A stretch of DNA of 64,000 nt from Sphingobacterium alkalisoli (GTDB taxonomy: Bacteria > Bacteroidota > Bacteroidia > Sphingobacteriales > Sphingobacteriaceae). Of this stretch, positions 46,040 to 56,370 are shown in pieces. The notes beneath the pieces are model-generated. The model was given only the letters and a program-made list of their open reading frames with translations, was not told where the DNA came from and did not search any database. The position numbers and the translations under genes are program-made. Numbering within the stretch: position 1 is the first letter of the stretch; the number at the start of each line of letters is the position of its first letter. Location of the stretch: contig NZ_SUKA01000002.1 of NCBI RefSeq assembly GCF_005049105.1, forward strand, positions 743,723 to 807,722, read 5' to 3'.

Positions 46040-48493
46040 ATGGGTGATATAAAAAAGCAGGAAATAGCATCAGAAATGGTGACAGAAGAATCTTTGGAAG
46101 GGACTATACAACATGTAAATAATCCAGTCCTTGATTTGCCGGAGATAGAGAAAAGGTACCTCCGATCGATAACTGGGTATGTTAAGGATGGAAATAATTT
46201 TGTTTTTACAGACGGGAAAGCTCAAGTAGAAATCAAAGTGGTCTCTGATGATGTAATAAGGGTACGTTTGGCTCCACAGGGTGCTTTTTTAGATGATTTT
46301 TCATATGCTGTGATCGAACAGGAAAAACATACGCACTCTTATGATTTGAGAGAAGATGATAAAAATTTTCATGTTAAGACAAATAATGTGATCTGTACGA
46401 TTTCAAAAAAAGATTTTTTGGTATCATTCTCAGATATAAAAGGAAAGACGCTCAATGCGGATCATGCGCCTATGCATTGGGAAGAAAATCCTGATTTTGG
46501 GGGATATTATGTCTACTGTACAAAAAAAGCATATGAAGATGAGGTTTTCTTTGGAGGCGGTGATAAGGCGTCCAGCTTGAATTTGCGAGGTAGGAGAATT
46601 AAGAATTGGAATTCAGATACCTATTCCTTTGCTTTTAATCAGGATCCTTTATATAAAACAATTCCTTTTTATATTGGTGTGACCCAAGGGGATGCTTATG
46701 GTATTTTTTTCGACAATACGTTTAAAACATTTTTTGATTTTGCGGCAGAACATCAGGATCAAACGAGTTTCTGGTCTGAGGGGGGGGAGCTACAGTATTA
46801 CTATATAAATGGGCCTCAAATAATGGATGTAGTCCAACGTTATCACGCCCTTACAGGAACTCATTTTTTGCCACCTATGTGGGCAATTGGTTACCATCAG
46901 TGCAGATGGAGCTACTATCCCGAAAAAATGGTTCGCGATGTCGCGTCTGAATTCCGAAAACGTGAGATCCCATGTGATGCTATTTATTTGGATATTGATT
47001 ATATGGAGGGTTATCGGTGTTTTACTTGGAACAAACATTACTTTCCAGATCCTAAAAAAATGATAAGTGATTTGTCGGCCAATGGTTTTAAAACTGTAGT
47101 AATGATCGATCCGGGTATTAAAGTGGACGAAAATTATTGGGTTTTCAAGGAAGGACATGATAATAAATATTTCTGTCGTCGGGGTGACGATTACTTCATG
47201 GAGGGGTTTGTTTGGCCTGGACGGTGTCAGTTTCCAGATTACACCAATCCTGACGTACGAACTTGGTGGGGTACTTTGTATAAAGGACTTGTGGAAGATG
47301 GCGTAGCCGGATTTTGGAATGATATGAATGAACCAGCGGTTTTTGGACGAGGTACATTTCCGGACGATGTTCGTCATAATTACGATGGATATAGAGGGTC
47401 ACATCGTAAAGCGCATAATATATATGGTATGCAAATGGTTCGCGCTACTTATGAAGGGCTTCTTAAGTTATACAAAAATAAAAGGCCTTTTACAATAACA
47501 CGAGCGGCATATTCAGGCACTCAACGTTATTCATCGGTATGGACAGGTGATAATATTGCTACCTGGGAACATTTACGTATAGGTGTATTACAATTGCAAC
47601 GTTTGTCCGTTTCTGGATTATCATTTTGTGGTACGGATATAGGTGGTTTTACGGGTAATCCCGACGGAGAATTATACACACGTTGGATGCAATTTGGGGT
47701 ATTTTCACCATTCATGCGTGTCCACTCAGCCGGAGATACTCGCGATAGGGAGCCTTGGAGCTTTGGCCCAGAGTGGGAAGCGATATGTAAAAAATTTATT
47801 GAATTAAGATATCGTTTGTTGCCGTATATTTATTCCATATTCTGGCAACAACATAAGTATGGACTTCCAATCTTGCGGCCAGTTGCATTGCTGGAACAGC
47901 ATGTCTATAAAAATTTACTTCGAGAGGAGGAATTTGCATTTGGCGACAAAATATTGGTATCTCCTGTTTTGAATCCCGGCCAGATGTCTAAGGTGGTTTA
48001 CCTTCCGAAAGGAGAATGGTTTTATTATTTTACCAATGAAGTATTCAAAGGGGGAGAAGAAGTGTCTATATCAACTCCGCTGGATCAAATGCCAATGTTT
48101 ATTAAAGGAGGTACGATTCTTCCAGAATATCCTGTTATGCAATACGTAGATGAAAAAAAGATAGAGGCATTAAAATTAAATGTATACTATTCGGAGGGCG
48201 AGCACGATAGTTATGCATATACCGATCATGGAGATACTTTTGCTTTCGAACAAAATGTCTATTTGGAGAAGCACTTTATTTTCACTGGAGAAGCAAATAG
48301 TGTAAAGATTCTCCAGCAACGTGATGGCTTATTCACGGAAAGATATGATGATTACAATATATATCTGATCGGTTTCCCTTTTGAAATAAAACAAGTAATA
48401 GCAGACGGTGTCTCTGTGCCGGTGTTATCTACGGAGAATGGTGAGAAATATGTAGTTGTAGAAAATGATTTTAAAAAAATAACCGTAGAATAA
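46040..48493 (+). CDS. Glycoside hydrolase family 31 (alpha-glucosidase)
   Basis: The 817-residue protein has a GH31 N-terminal beta domain, the catalytic barrel with nucleophile motif GFWNDMNEPAVF, HSAGDTRDREPW, and a C-terminal beta domain. The first 40 residues are extra and acidic, and no signal peptide is seen, so it should be cytoplasmic. It begins the glycogen operon (6 nt before glgB), which suggests it trims alpha-glucan. Confidence 0.92.
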   Translation: MGDIKKQEIASEMVTEESLEGTIQHVNNPVLDLPEIEKRYLRSITGYVKDGNNFVFTDGKAQVEIKVVSDDVIRVRLAPQGAFLDDFSYAVIEQEKHTHSYDLREDDKNFHVKTNNVICTISKKDFLVSFSDIKGKTLNADHAPMHWEENPDFGGYYVYCTKKAYEDEVFFGGGDKASSLNLRGRRIKNWNSDTYSFAFNQDPLYKTIPFYIGVTQGDAYGIFFDNTFKTFFDFAAEHQDQTSFWSEGGELQYYYINGPQIMDVVQRYHALTGTHFLPPMWAIGYHQCRWSYYPEKMVRDVASEFRKREIPCDAIYLDIDYMEGYRCFTWNKHYFPDPKKMISDLSANGFKTVVMIDPGIKVDENYWVFKEGHDNKYFCRRGDDYFMEGFVWPGRCQFPDYTNPDVRTWWGTLYKGLVEDGVAGFWNDMNEPAVFGRGTFPDDVRHNYDGYRGSHRKAHNIYGMQMVRATYEGLLKLYKNKRPFTITRAAYSGTQRYSSVWTGDNIATWEHLRIGVLQLQRLSVSGLSFCGTDIGGFTGNPDGELYTRWMQFGVFSPFMRVHSAGDTRDREPWSFGPEWEAICKKFIELRYRLLPYIYSIFWQQHKYGLPILRPVALLEQHVYKNLLREEEFAFGDKILVSPVLNPGQMSKVVYLPKGEWFYYFTNEVFKGGEEVSISTPLDQMPMFIKGGTILPEYPVMQYVDEKKIEALKLNVYYSEGEHDSYAYTDHGDTFAFEQNVYLEKHFIFTGEANSVKILQQRDGLFTERYDDYNIYLIGFPFEIKQVIADGVSVPVLSTENGEKYVVVENDFKKITVE

Positions 48494-48499
48494 TCTATT

Positions 48500-50410
48500 A
48501 TGAGTAAAGCTGTAGAAGTTTTTTCTTTGCTGACAGATTTTGACATTGAACTCTTTAAAGCCGGGAAGCATTTCCGCTTATATGAAAAATTCGGCTCTCA
48601 AACAGTTTTTTTAGACGGCAAGCAAGGCGTTTACTTTGCTGTTTGGGCCCCGAATGCGCAGGTGGTATCTGTAGTAGGAAATTTCAATGGCTGGAACCCT
48701 CACAGTCATCCTTTAAATGTTAGATGGGATGGAAGTGGTATTTGGGAGGGAGTTATTTTTGACATTGGAATAGGGGAAGTATATAAATACCACATACTTT
48801 CTTTTTCAGGCACTCATGTCGAAAAAAGTGATCCTTTTGCTTTAATGACGGAGATACCACCCCATACAGCTTCTATTGTAAGTACGACTTGGTATCAATG
48901 GAATGATGAGAAGTGGATGCGGCATCGCAATGTGAATAATAGCCTAAGTAAACCAATTTCTGTTTATGAAATGCACATGGGTTCTTGGATTAGAGATCCA
49001 AATGATTCAGAGAGACTGCTGTCTTATCGTGAGGTGGCCGAGAAACTGGTACCCTATGTTAAAAATTTAGGCTTTACCCATGTTGAGTTTATGCCAATAA
49101 TGGAACACCCGTATTATCCTTCATGGGGATATCAAGTTACGGGGTATTATGCTGCAAGCTCACGATATGGTAATCCGCAGGACTTGATGTTTTTAATAGA
49201 GCTGCTTCATAAAAATGAAATTGGAGTTCTGTTGGATTGGGTTCCCTCTCATTTCCCCGGGGATGATCACGGACTTCGGAATTTTGACGGTACATCGTTG
49301 TACGAACATGAAGATCCGAGAAAAGGATTTCATCCAGATTGGAAATCATATATTTTCAATTATGGACGAAATGAAGTTCGCTCTTTTTTAATTAGCAATG
49401 CATTATTTTGGTTAGATCGTTATCACATTGATGGGATTAGAGTAGATGCAGTTGCATCTATGCTCTATCTCGATTACTCGCGCAATGAAGGTCAGTGGAT
49501 TCCAAACGAATTTGGAGGTCGTGAAAATCTTGAAGCCGTTCATTTTTTAAAGGAACTCAATGAAGCTGTATATGCTAATTATCCTGAAGTGCAGATGATT
49601 GCTGAAGAATCTACTTCCTGGCCCGGAGTGAGTCGTCCTACGTTTAATAATGGTCTAGGGTTCGGTATGAAATGGATGATGGGATGGATGCATGATACGC
49701 TCAACTATTTTAAAGAAGACCCAATTAATAGAAAATTTCATCATGATAAATTGACTTTCTCTACTGTATATGCTTTTCACGAAAACTTTATGCTCCCGTT
49801 GTCGCATGATGAGGTCGTATATGGAAAACAATCGTTAATTGATAAAATGCCAGGAGACGAATGGCAGAAATTTGCCAATTTGCGAGCCCTGTATTTATAT
49901 ATGTTTACTTTTTCTGGTACTAAGCTCTTATTTATGGGTGGAGAATTTGGGCAGACTTCGGAATGGAATGTAAACCGATCATTAGACTGGCATCTATTAG
50001 AGTATGCACCACATAAAGGTATGTATCAGTATATAAAGCAATTAAATGAGATATATAAATCAGAACCTGCATTATACGAAAAAGCATTCAGTGGAGATGG
50101 GTTTGAATGGTTGGAATATGGTGATAGTGAAAATAGTGTGCTTGCTTTTATTAGAAAAGGATTTGTGCCTTCTACTGATGTAATAGTCGTTGTCAATTTG
50201 ACACCAATTGTCCGACAAGGCTATCGAATGGGTGTTCCTGAAGCCGGCAATTGGGAAGTGATATTCAATTCGGACGACCTCTCTTTTTTCGGTTCGGGTA
50301 CGGAAACGCCAAACGCTAAATCGGAACAGATTCCTTGGATGCATAAAGCCAATTCTATCAAAATTAATTTACCCCCTTTGGGTGGGTTAGTGTTTAAAAG
50401 AACGACGTAA
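48500..50410 (+). CDS. glgB: 1,4-alpha-glucan branching enzyme
   Basis: The 636-residue protein has an N-terminal CBM48 module (GVYFAVWAPNAQVVSVVGNF, NGWNPHSHPL) and a GH13 barrel: YEMHMGSW, the nucleophile in GIRVDAVASML, the acid/base in IAEESTSWPGV, and LPLSHDEVV. It creates alpha-1,6 branches in glycogen. The length fits the short bacterial form. Confidence 0.95.
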   Translation: MSKAVEVFSLLTDFDIELFKAGKHFRLYEKFGSQTVFLDGKQGVYFAVWAPNAQVVSVVGNFNGWNPHSHPLNVRWDGSGIWEGVIFDIGIGEVYKYHILSFSGTHVEKSDPFALMTEIPPHTASIVSTTWYQWNDEKWMRHRNVNNSLSKPISVYEMHMGSWIRDPNDSERLLSYREVAEKLVPYVKNLGFTHVEFMPIMEHPYYPSWGYQVTGYYAASSRYGNPQDLMFLIELLHKNEIGVLLDWVPSHFPGDDHGLRNFDGTSLYEHEDPRKGFHPDWKSYIFNYGRNEVRSFLISNALFWLDRYHIDGIRVDAVASMLYLDYSRNEGQWIPNEFGGRENLEAVHFLKELNEAVYANYPEVQMIAEESTSWPGVSRPTFNNGLGFGMKWMMGWMHDTLNYFKEDPINRKFHHDKLTFSTVYAFHENFMLPLSHDEVVYGKQSLIDKMPGDEWQKFANLRALYLYMFTFSGTKLLFMGGEFGQTSEWNVNRSLDWHLLEYAPHKGMYQYIKQLNEIYKSEPALYEKAFSGDGFEWLEYGDSENSVLAFIRKGFVPSTDVIVVVNLTPIVRQGYRMGVPEAGNWEVIFNSDDLSFFGSGTETPNAKSEQIPWMHKANSIKINLPPLGGLVFKRTT

Positions 50411-50421
50411 AATATCTTATT

Positions 50422-51834
50422 ATGGAAGTTATACATTTAAGTGTTGAGTGTTTTCCCGTAGCAAAGGTTGGCGGATTAGCCGATGTTGTAGGTGCTTTAC
50501 CTAAATATCAACGTAAGATAGGGATAGATGCACGAGTAGTTATTCCTTGGTTTGATCGTCCTTTTGTAAAAGCGCATCTATTCGAGATTGTAGGCACCGG
50601 CTCATTTTCTCAAGGATCCGAGGAGTTACACTATGAGGTGCATAAAGAAAAAAATGATACTTTGGGATTTCCTCTTTTTCTGATTAAAATACCAGGAAAG
50701 CTAGATAGGGAAGAGGTGTACTGTTATCCAGACGAAGCAGAGCAATGGATAGCCTTTCAACACGCTTTTTTACATTGGATACAAAATAGCGGTATACATC
50801 CATCTATTATCCACTGCCACGATCACCATGTCGGATTGATTGCCTTTTTATTGCAACATGGTACAGAATTTAGAAGCTTGGTAGATATCAAAACCATATT
50901 TACAGTTCATAACGGTCAATATCAAGGTTGGATGAATTGGAATAAAGGGATATTGCTACCTCCTTTTGATACGTGGAAATGGGGACTATTGGATTGGGAT
51001 GGATTGATTAATCCGCTAGCCACTGCTATTAAATGTAGTGATGCGTATACGACCGTATCTGAAGGTTATTTAAATGAACTTTTTATCGAGGCCAATGGTT
51101 TACAGGGACTGTTTAATGCAGAATCTGCAAAAGGGTACGGTATTGTGAACGGAATAGACACAGCTTACTGGAATCCTCAGATCGACACATTAATTGAAAA
51201 GAAATACAACAAAATAACTGTGCAGAAAGGTAAGGAAGAGAATAAGCAAATTCTTTGTGAGAAATATAACCTTTCTAGTGATTTGCCCTTGCTTTCCTTC
51301 ATTGGAAGATTTGCAAAAGAGAAGGGTGCTGACTTATTGTCTGAAATTTTTGTAAAATTATTTTCTGTTCGGGAAAATATTAGTATATTTATTTTAGGTT
51401 CCGGTGATGAAGAGATTCAAAACAAGCTCAAGGAACTGGAATTGAAATTTGAGGGAAAATTGAGCTTATTCTTTGGCTATGATGAGATCCTTGCACATCA
51501 GGTATATGCCGCATCTGATATGCTGCTCATGCCGTCAAGAGTAGAGCCCTGTGGTTTAAATCAACTTTATGCCTTAAAATACGGTACTATTCCGATAGTA
51601 CGTGCGATTGGAGGACTTAGAGACACCGTCGTTGATGTCGCAGATGGAGGATATGGATTTGTCTTTGATAAGCTTAATGCAGACGATGCTGTTGAGGCAA
51701 TTTTACGATCGCTTGATATTTATTCCAATTTGAAAATATGGAAAGGGATTCGTAAGAAAGCAATGCATCTTGATTTTTCATGGGATAGATCAGCTCAAAA
51801 ATATGTAGAATTATATAACCAGTTACTTAAATAG
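50422..51834 (+). CDS. glgA: Glycogen synthase
   Basis: A 470-residue GT5 enzyme: VECFPVAKVGGLADVVGALP (the KxGG ADP-glucose site), TVHNGQYQG, GIVNGIDTAYWNP, and the C-terminal SRVEPCGLNQLYALKYGTIP. It elongates alpha-1,4-glucan from ADP-glucose. It lies 11 nt after glgB and 2 nt before glgC. Confidence 0.95.
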   Translation: MEVIHLSVECFPVAKVGGLADVVGALPKYQRKIGIDARVVIPWFDRPFVKAHLFEIVGTGSFSQGSEELHYEVHKEKNDTLGFPLFLIKIPGKLDREEVYCYPDEAEQWIAFQHAFLHWIQNSGIHPSIIHCHDHHVGLIAFLLQHGTEFRSLVDIKTIFTVHNGQYQGWMNWNKGILLPPFDTWKWGLLDWDGLINPLATAIKCSDAYTTVSEGYLNELFIEANGLQGLFNAESAKGYGIVNGIDTAYWNPQIDTLIEKKYNKITVQKGKEENKQILCEKYNLSSDLPLLSFIGRFAKEKGADLLSEIFVKLFSVRENISIFILGSGDEEIQNKLKELELKFEGKLSLFFGYDEILAHQVYAASDMLLMPSRVEPCGLNQLYALKYGTIPIVRAIGGLRDTVVDVADGGYGFVFDKLNADDAVEAILRSLDIYSNLKIWKGIRKKAMHLDFSWDRSAQKYVELYNQLLK

Positions 51835-51836
51835 CT

Positions 51837-53123
51837 ATGGCACAACATAAAGTAGTATCGCTAGTACTAGGAGGAGGGAGAGGTACTCGTCTTTACCCTC
51901 TCACAGATCAAAGATCAAAACCGGCAGTTCCAATTGCTGGAAAATATCGTTTGGTAGATATTCCTATATCTAATTGTCTTAATTCCGGGTATAATAAAAT
52001 CTTTGTTTTAACACAATACAATTCTGCCTCGCTCAATAAACATATTAAGAACTCTTATAATTTCAGTATTTTTAGTAAAGGGTTTGTTGATATTCTAGCG
52101 GCCGAACAAACAAACGATGGAGACAAATGGTTTGAGGGTACTGCAGATGCGGTGCGCAGAACGCAAAAAAACTTAATTAATGTAGACTACGATTATGTGC
52201 TGATATTATCCGGAGACCAACTTTATCAAATGGATTATTCGGATTTAGTTGATTTTCATGTTCAAAATGGTGGTGAAATTACTATTGGAACTATTCCGGT
52301 CGTCGCAAAAGAGGCTTCAAGTTTTGGGATTTTGAAATCTAACGAGTCTAATGAAGTTATTTCTTTTATTGAAAAACCTTCAAAAGATTTACTTCCTGAT
52401 TGGCCTTCTGAAGTTCCTCAAGATTTAGAAAGGCAAGGACGCAAATATCTTGCCTCGATGGGGATTTATGTTTTTTCAAAAGGTGTAATGAGAAGACTAC
52501 TGTCAGAGAATCCCGGAATGGATTTTGGTAAAGAGATTATTCCAGAGGCTATCGGAAATTGTAAAGTTTTAAGTTATCAGTTTGATAGCTATTGGACTGA
52601 TATCGGTACTATACCTTCTTTTTTTGAGGCAAATATCGGATTGACAGATGATATTCCTTCCTTCAATTTGTTTGGGGAAACCGTTTATACACGAGCGCGT
52701 ATGCTTCCACCTTCCAAGATTTCGGGTTCGACATTAAACAGCGCGATTGTCGCGGACGGTTGTATCTTAATGGCGGATAAAATAGAACGCTCCGTAATTG
52801 GAATTCGATCGCGGGTGGGCAAAGGATCAGTTGTTAAATATACTTATATGATGGGAACTGATTACTATGAAGATTTGAACGAGGTGGTAGAGCTTACAAG
52901 TTCACAAACACCCCCCCCCATTGGTGTAGGCGAACGGTGTTATATTGAAAATGCTATTTTGGACAAAAACTGTCGTATAGGTAACGATGTGCGAATTAAA
53001 GGGGGGAAACATCTAGATGATGGGGATTTTGAACATTATACAGTAGTGGAGGGAATTGTGGTGGTAAAGAAAAATGCAGTTATACCTAACGGAACAAGTA
53101 TCGGTTGTTCTTCTGGATTTTAA
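51837..53123 (+). CDS. glgC: Glucose-1-phosphate adenylyltransferase
   Basis: The 428-residue protein has the nucleotidyltransferase N-terminus GGGRGTRLYPLTDQRSKPAV, the activator-type region RLVDIPISNCLNSG, LSGDQLYQMDY, SFIEKP and a C-terminal left-handed beta-helix. It makes ADP-glucose and is usually the allosterically controlled step. It ends the glycogen operon. Confidence 0.96.
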   Translation: MAQHKVVSLVLGGGRGTRLYPLTDQRSKPAVPIAGKYRLVDIPISNCLNSGYNKIFVLTQYNSASLNKHIKNSYNFSIFSKGFVDILAAEQTNDGDKWFEGTADAVRRTQKNLINVDYDYVLILSGDQLYQMDYSDLVDFHVQNGGEITIGTIPVVAKEASSFGILKSNESNEVISFIEKPSKDLLPDWPSEVPQDLERQGRKYLASMGIYVFSKGVMRRLLSENPGMDFGKEIIPEAIGNCKVLSYQFDSYWTDIGTIPSFFEANIGLTDDIPSFNLFGETVYTRARMLPPSKISGSTLNSAIVADGCILMADKIERSVIGIRSRVGKGSVVKYTYMMGTDYYEDLNEVVELTSSQTPPPIGVGERCYIENAILDKNCRIGNDVRIKGGKHLDDGDFEHYTVVEGIVVVKKNAVIPNGTSIGCSSGF

Positions 53124-53171
53124 TGAGCATAATAAGTGAAAAGGATCACTTACGTTTTTATTTGAGAATAT

Positions 53172-53208
53172 ATGCAAAGGGGCTAGATTTAATCTAGCCC
53201 CTTTGCAT
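53172..53208. terminator. Long hairpin between convergent glgC and aminotransferase genes
   Basis: An 18-bp inverted repeat, ATGCAAAGGGGCTAGATT with its complement around one T. It has no long T-run but is very stable and sits exactly between converging genes, so it is probably a bidirectional terminator. Confidence 0.75.
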
Positions 53209-53226
53209 TGAAATTATACCTAATTC

Positions 53227-54432
53227 TTATATCAAATTGGTAAGTGCTTCTTTTATTCTTCTTAGCGCTTCTATTAAGCTCTCATCAGAAGCCGCGTAAG
53301 AAAGACGTATATAGTTGTCATTTCCAAATGAATCTCCGCCTACCGTAGCAACATGACCGAAGTTTAGCAAGTATAATGCTAGATCAGCTGAGTTTTTAAT
53401 TTCATTACCTTCTGGGTCTTTTTTACCAAAAAATGAGCTGATTTCGGGAAAGAAATAGAAGGCTCCTTCGGGCAAGTTAGTTTTTACGCCTGGAATATCA
53501 TTTAACAAATCATAAACCAACTTCCGACGTCGTAAAAATGCTTCTTTCATCGTATTTACACTTTCCAGTCCTTGCTCGTAAGCTACAATTCCTGCGCGTT
53601 GCGCGATAGAGCAGGTTCCAGAAGTTGTTTGTCCTTGCAACTTGTCATTCGCTGCTGCGATCTCTTTATTTGCGGCGATATAGCCCAAGCGCCACCCTGT
53701 CATTGCGAAGGCTTTTGAAAAACCATTCACGATGATTACGCGATCTCTGATGCTATCAAATTGTGCTATTGATTCGTGCTGGTCGACAAAATTAATATGC
53801 TCATATATTTCGTCCGAAAGAATAAAAATATTCGGATGTTTTTCAAATACGGTGACTAAAGCTGCTAACTCATCTTTGCTATATACGGATCCAGTAGGAT
53901 TACAAGGAGAAGAAAACATAAAAAGTTTAGTATTGGGCGTAATAGCCTCCTCCAATTGTGCTGGAGTAATTTTGAAATTACTTTCAATATCGGTGTCGAT
54001 AAAAACAGATTTTCCCTCTGCTAAGGTTACCATTTCGGAGTAAGATACCCAGTATGGGGTAGGAATAATCACCTCCTCACCTGGATTTATTAAGGTCAAT
54101 ATTACATTGGATAATGATTGTTTAGCGCCTGTAGAAACGACTATTTGTGATATGTCATAATCTAGACCATTTTCGTTTTTTAGCTTATTTACGATTGCTT
54201 GACGCAGATCTGGATAACCCGGTACCGGCGAATAACGTGTGTAGTTATCGTCTAATGCTTTCTTTGCGGCATCTTTTACGTGTGCAGGTGTATTAAAGTC
54301 AGGTTCGCCGACACTAAGACTGATGACGTTGATGCCTTTCGCAGCCAGCTCACGACCTAATTTGGTCATTTTTAAAGTTGCTGACTCGGATAGGTTGTTA
54401 ATCCTATTTGATAAAAATGATGTTGTACTCAT
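53227..54432 (-). CDS. PLP-dependent aminotransferase (aspartate aminotransferase type)
   Basis: A 401-residue class I aminotransferase: SLSVGEPDFNTPAHVKDAA, STGAKQSLSNVILTL, SPCNPTGSVYS, DEIYEHINF and the PLP lysine in NGFSKAFAMTGWRLGY. It most likely interconverts aspartate and oxaloacetate, but the subfamily accepts several amino acids. TATATTTG (54440-54447, minus) ends 7 nt before the ATG, so the 5' UTR would be very short. Confidence 0.92.
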   Translation of the reverse strand: MSTTSFLSNRINNLSESATLKMTKLGRELAAKGINVISLSVGEPDFNTPAHVKDAAKKALDDNYTRYSPVPGYPDLRQAIVNKLKNENGLDYDISQIVVSTGAKQSLSNVILTLINPGEEVIIPTPYWVSYSEMVTLAEGKSVFIDTDIESNFKITPAQLEEAITPNTKLFMFSSPCNPTGSVYSKDELAALVTVFEKHPNIFILSDEIYEHINFVDQHESIAQFDSIRDRVIIVNGFSKAFAMTGWRLGYIAANKEIAAANDKLQGQTTSGTCSIAQRAGIVAYEQGLESVNTMKEAFLRRRKLVYDLLNDIPGVKTNLPEGAFYFFPEISSFFGKKDPEGNEIKNSADLALYLLNFGHVATVGGDSFGNDNYIRLSYAASDESLIEALRRIKEALTNLI

Positions 54433-54634
54433 AGTAGTGCAAATATATTATATAGCCTTCATTTTTAGTGCTAAAAATTTGATAAATTGTAAAAAATAAG
54501 ACTATTTATATATGAAATTGAAATTTGACAGTTTTATAATTGCTTTGCTGAATCTTTTTAACTCCTGTGTATTTGTATTTCGTGCGATAAGTGCGTCTTA
54601 TTTGGTCTGTTATTTTACGTCAGTACTAGAAGAA

Positions 54635-54674
54635 AGAAGAAAACGATGGTCAAATTACCTACCCCAATCGTTTT
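54635..54674 (-). terminator. Terminator after rpoN
   Basis: On the minus strand, AAAACGAT/ATCGTTTT around a 19-nt loop, followed by TCTTCTTTCTTC. The long loop makes this less certain. Confidence 0.55.
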
Positions 54675-54679
54675 ATTCG

Positions 54680-56143
54680 TTATAGTTCTTTACGAAGTCG
54701 GGCAACAGGGATATTCATAGCTTCCCGATATTTTGCCACGGTACGACGGGCAATTGTGTAACCCTTTTCTTTAAGTATGTCGGTTAATTTTTCATCTGCC
54801 AATGGTTTGCGTTTATCTTCATTGGCTATACATTCCTCTAAGATCTTTTTTACTTCCTTATTCGATACCTCTTCTCCGGAGTCAGTTTGAATCGCTTCGG
54901 AGAAAAATGATTTCAATAAGAACGTACCAAATTCCGTTTGTACGTATTTAGAATTTGCTACACGGGATACGGTAGAAATATCCATTTCGATCTTGTCTGC
55001 GATATCTTTTAAAATCATCGGTCTAAGCATGCGGTCATCACCCGTTAGGAAATAGTCGTATTGATATTCCATAATAGCATTCATCGTTTTTAAAAGGGTT
55101 TGTTGACGTTGCTTAATCGCATCGATAAACCATTTCGCAGAATCCAATTTCTGTTTTACAAATTGAACTGCCTCTTTCATTTTCTTATCTGATTTTTCCG
55201 TTTTTTCGTAATGTTCAAACATATCTTGATAAGATCGTGAAACACGTAATTCTGGAGCGTTACGGCCGTTTAGTGTTAAATGTAACACACCATCATTATT
55301 CATTATATGGAAATCAGGAATCACATGCAACTGTTTTCCGGCTACAGCCCCAGAATCGCCCGGCTTAGGGTTCAATTTCAGAATTTCATTGATTATTCCT
55401 TTCAATTCTTCTGAATTCACCCCTAATTGTTTCTCTATTTTGTCGTAATGTTTCTTTATAAATTCATCTAAATAATTTTCGACAACTTGAATTGCCTTTT
55501 TTATAATTAAGTTATTTTGATCTCGTTTCCGAAGTTGAATAAGAAGACACTCCTGTAAGTCTCTAGCGCCAATACCAGCAGGTTCGAATTCCTGAATAAT
55601 TGCCAACATATCTTTTACTTCTTTTTCGTCTGTAACTACATTCTGAGAAAAAGCAAGGTCATCTATCAACGACGGAATGGGTCTTCTTAAGTAACCGTCG
55701 TCATCTAGACTTCCAATGATTTGGTTTCCGACAAGATATTCCCTATCGGATAAAGCGAGTAGGTCCAGTTGATTTTGGAGCTTTTCGAAAAAAGAATCTT
55801 GTATAGCGATGGGTATTTCCTTACGGTCGTCCTCATCATCATTCGAATAATTATTTCCATAATCATTGAAATCATCCTCCTGTATATATTCTTCTACACT
55901 AAATTCTTCGTCAAATGATTCATCACTACTTTCAAAGTTTTCATCTGGATCTTTGTCCGGATACTCCTCAATAGGATCATTCATGTTTGCCAAACTGCCA
56001 TCCTCAAGTGCTGGATTTTCTTCCAATTCTTCTTTTATTCGGGTATCTAATGAAGCAGTAGGAACCTGCAACAACTTTATAAATTGTATTTGTTGAGGCG
56101 ATAATTTTTGCAGTAATTTTTGTTGTAATGTTTGTTTTAACAT
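54680..56143 (-). CDS. rpoN: RNA polymerase sigma-54 factor
   Basis: The 487-residue protein has the Gln/Leu-rich activator-interacting region I (LKQTLQQKLLQKLSPQQIQF), an acidic region II, the core-binding domain (EPAGIGARDLQECLLIQL), the HTH (DISTVSRVANSKYVQTEFG) and the RpoN box ARRTVAKYRE. I start at ATG 56143, because the 11 codons upstream are not part of the family. A sigma-54 activator lies at 8.3 kb. Confidence 0.96.
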   Translation of the reverse strand: MLKQTLQQKLLQKLSPQQIQFIKLLQVPTASLDTRIKEELEENPALEDGSLANMNDPIEEYPDKDPDENFESSDESFDEEFSVEEYIQEDDFNDYGNNYSNDDEDDRKEIPIAIQDSFFEKLQNQLDLLALSDREYLVGNQIIGSLDDDGYLRRPIPSLIDDLAFSQNVVTDEKEVKDMLAIIQEFEPAGIGARDLQECLLIQLRKRDQNNLIIKKAIQVVENYLDEFIKKHYDKIEKQLGVNSEELKGIINEILKLNPKPGDSGAVAGKQLHVIPDFHIMNNDGVLHLTLNGRNAPELRVSRSYQDMFEHYEKTEKSDKKMKEAVQFVKQKLDSAKWFIDAIKQRQQTLLKTMNAIMEYQYDYFLTGDDRMLRPMILKDIADKIEMDISTVSRVANSKYVQTEFGTFLLKSFFSEAIQTDSGEEVSNKEVKKILEECIANEDKRKPLADEKLTDILKEKGYTIARRTVAKYREAMNIPVARLRKEL

Positions 56144-56370
56144 GCTTAAGTTAATTACAAATGTAAATTTAGTCAATTATATTGAGATAATTTAAATTTA
56201 GGATCGTGATGAGGACGGCTTTATAGAGGAAGCCAGATACTTTTAAGAAGTAACAAGGTGATTTTTACCTGTTATAATCATTTGTTAAAATTCGTTAATT
56301 TTTTTATTTGACCATATCAAATAATCCTTTAATATGTAGTTTTTTCAAACATTTTATTCATATTTACCTC

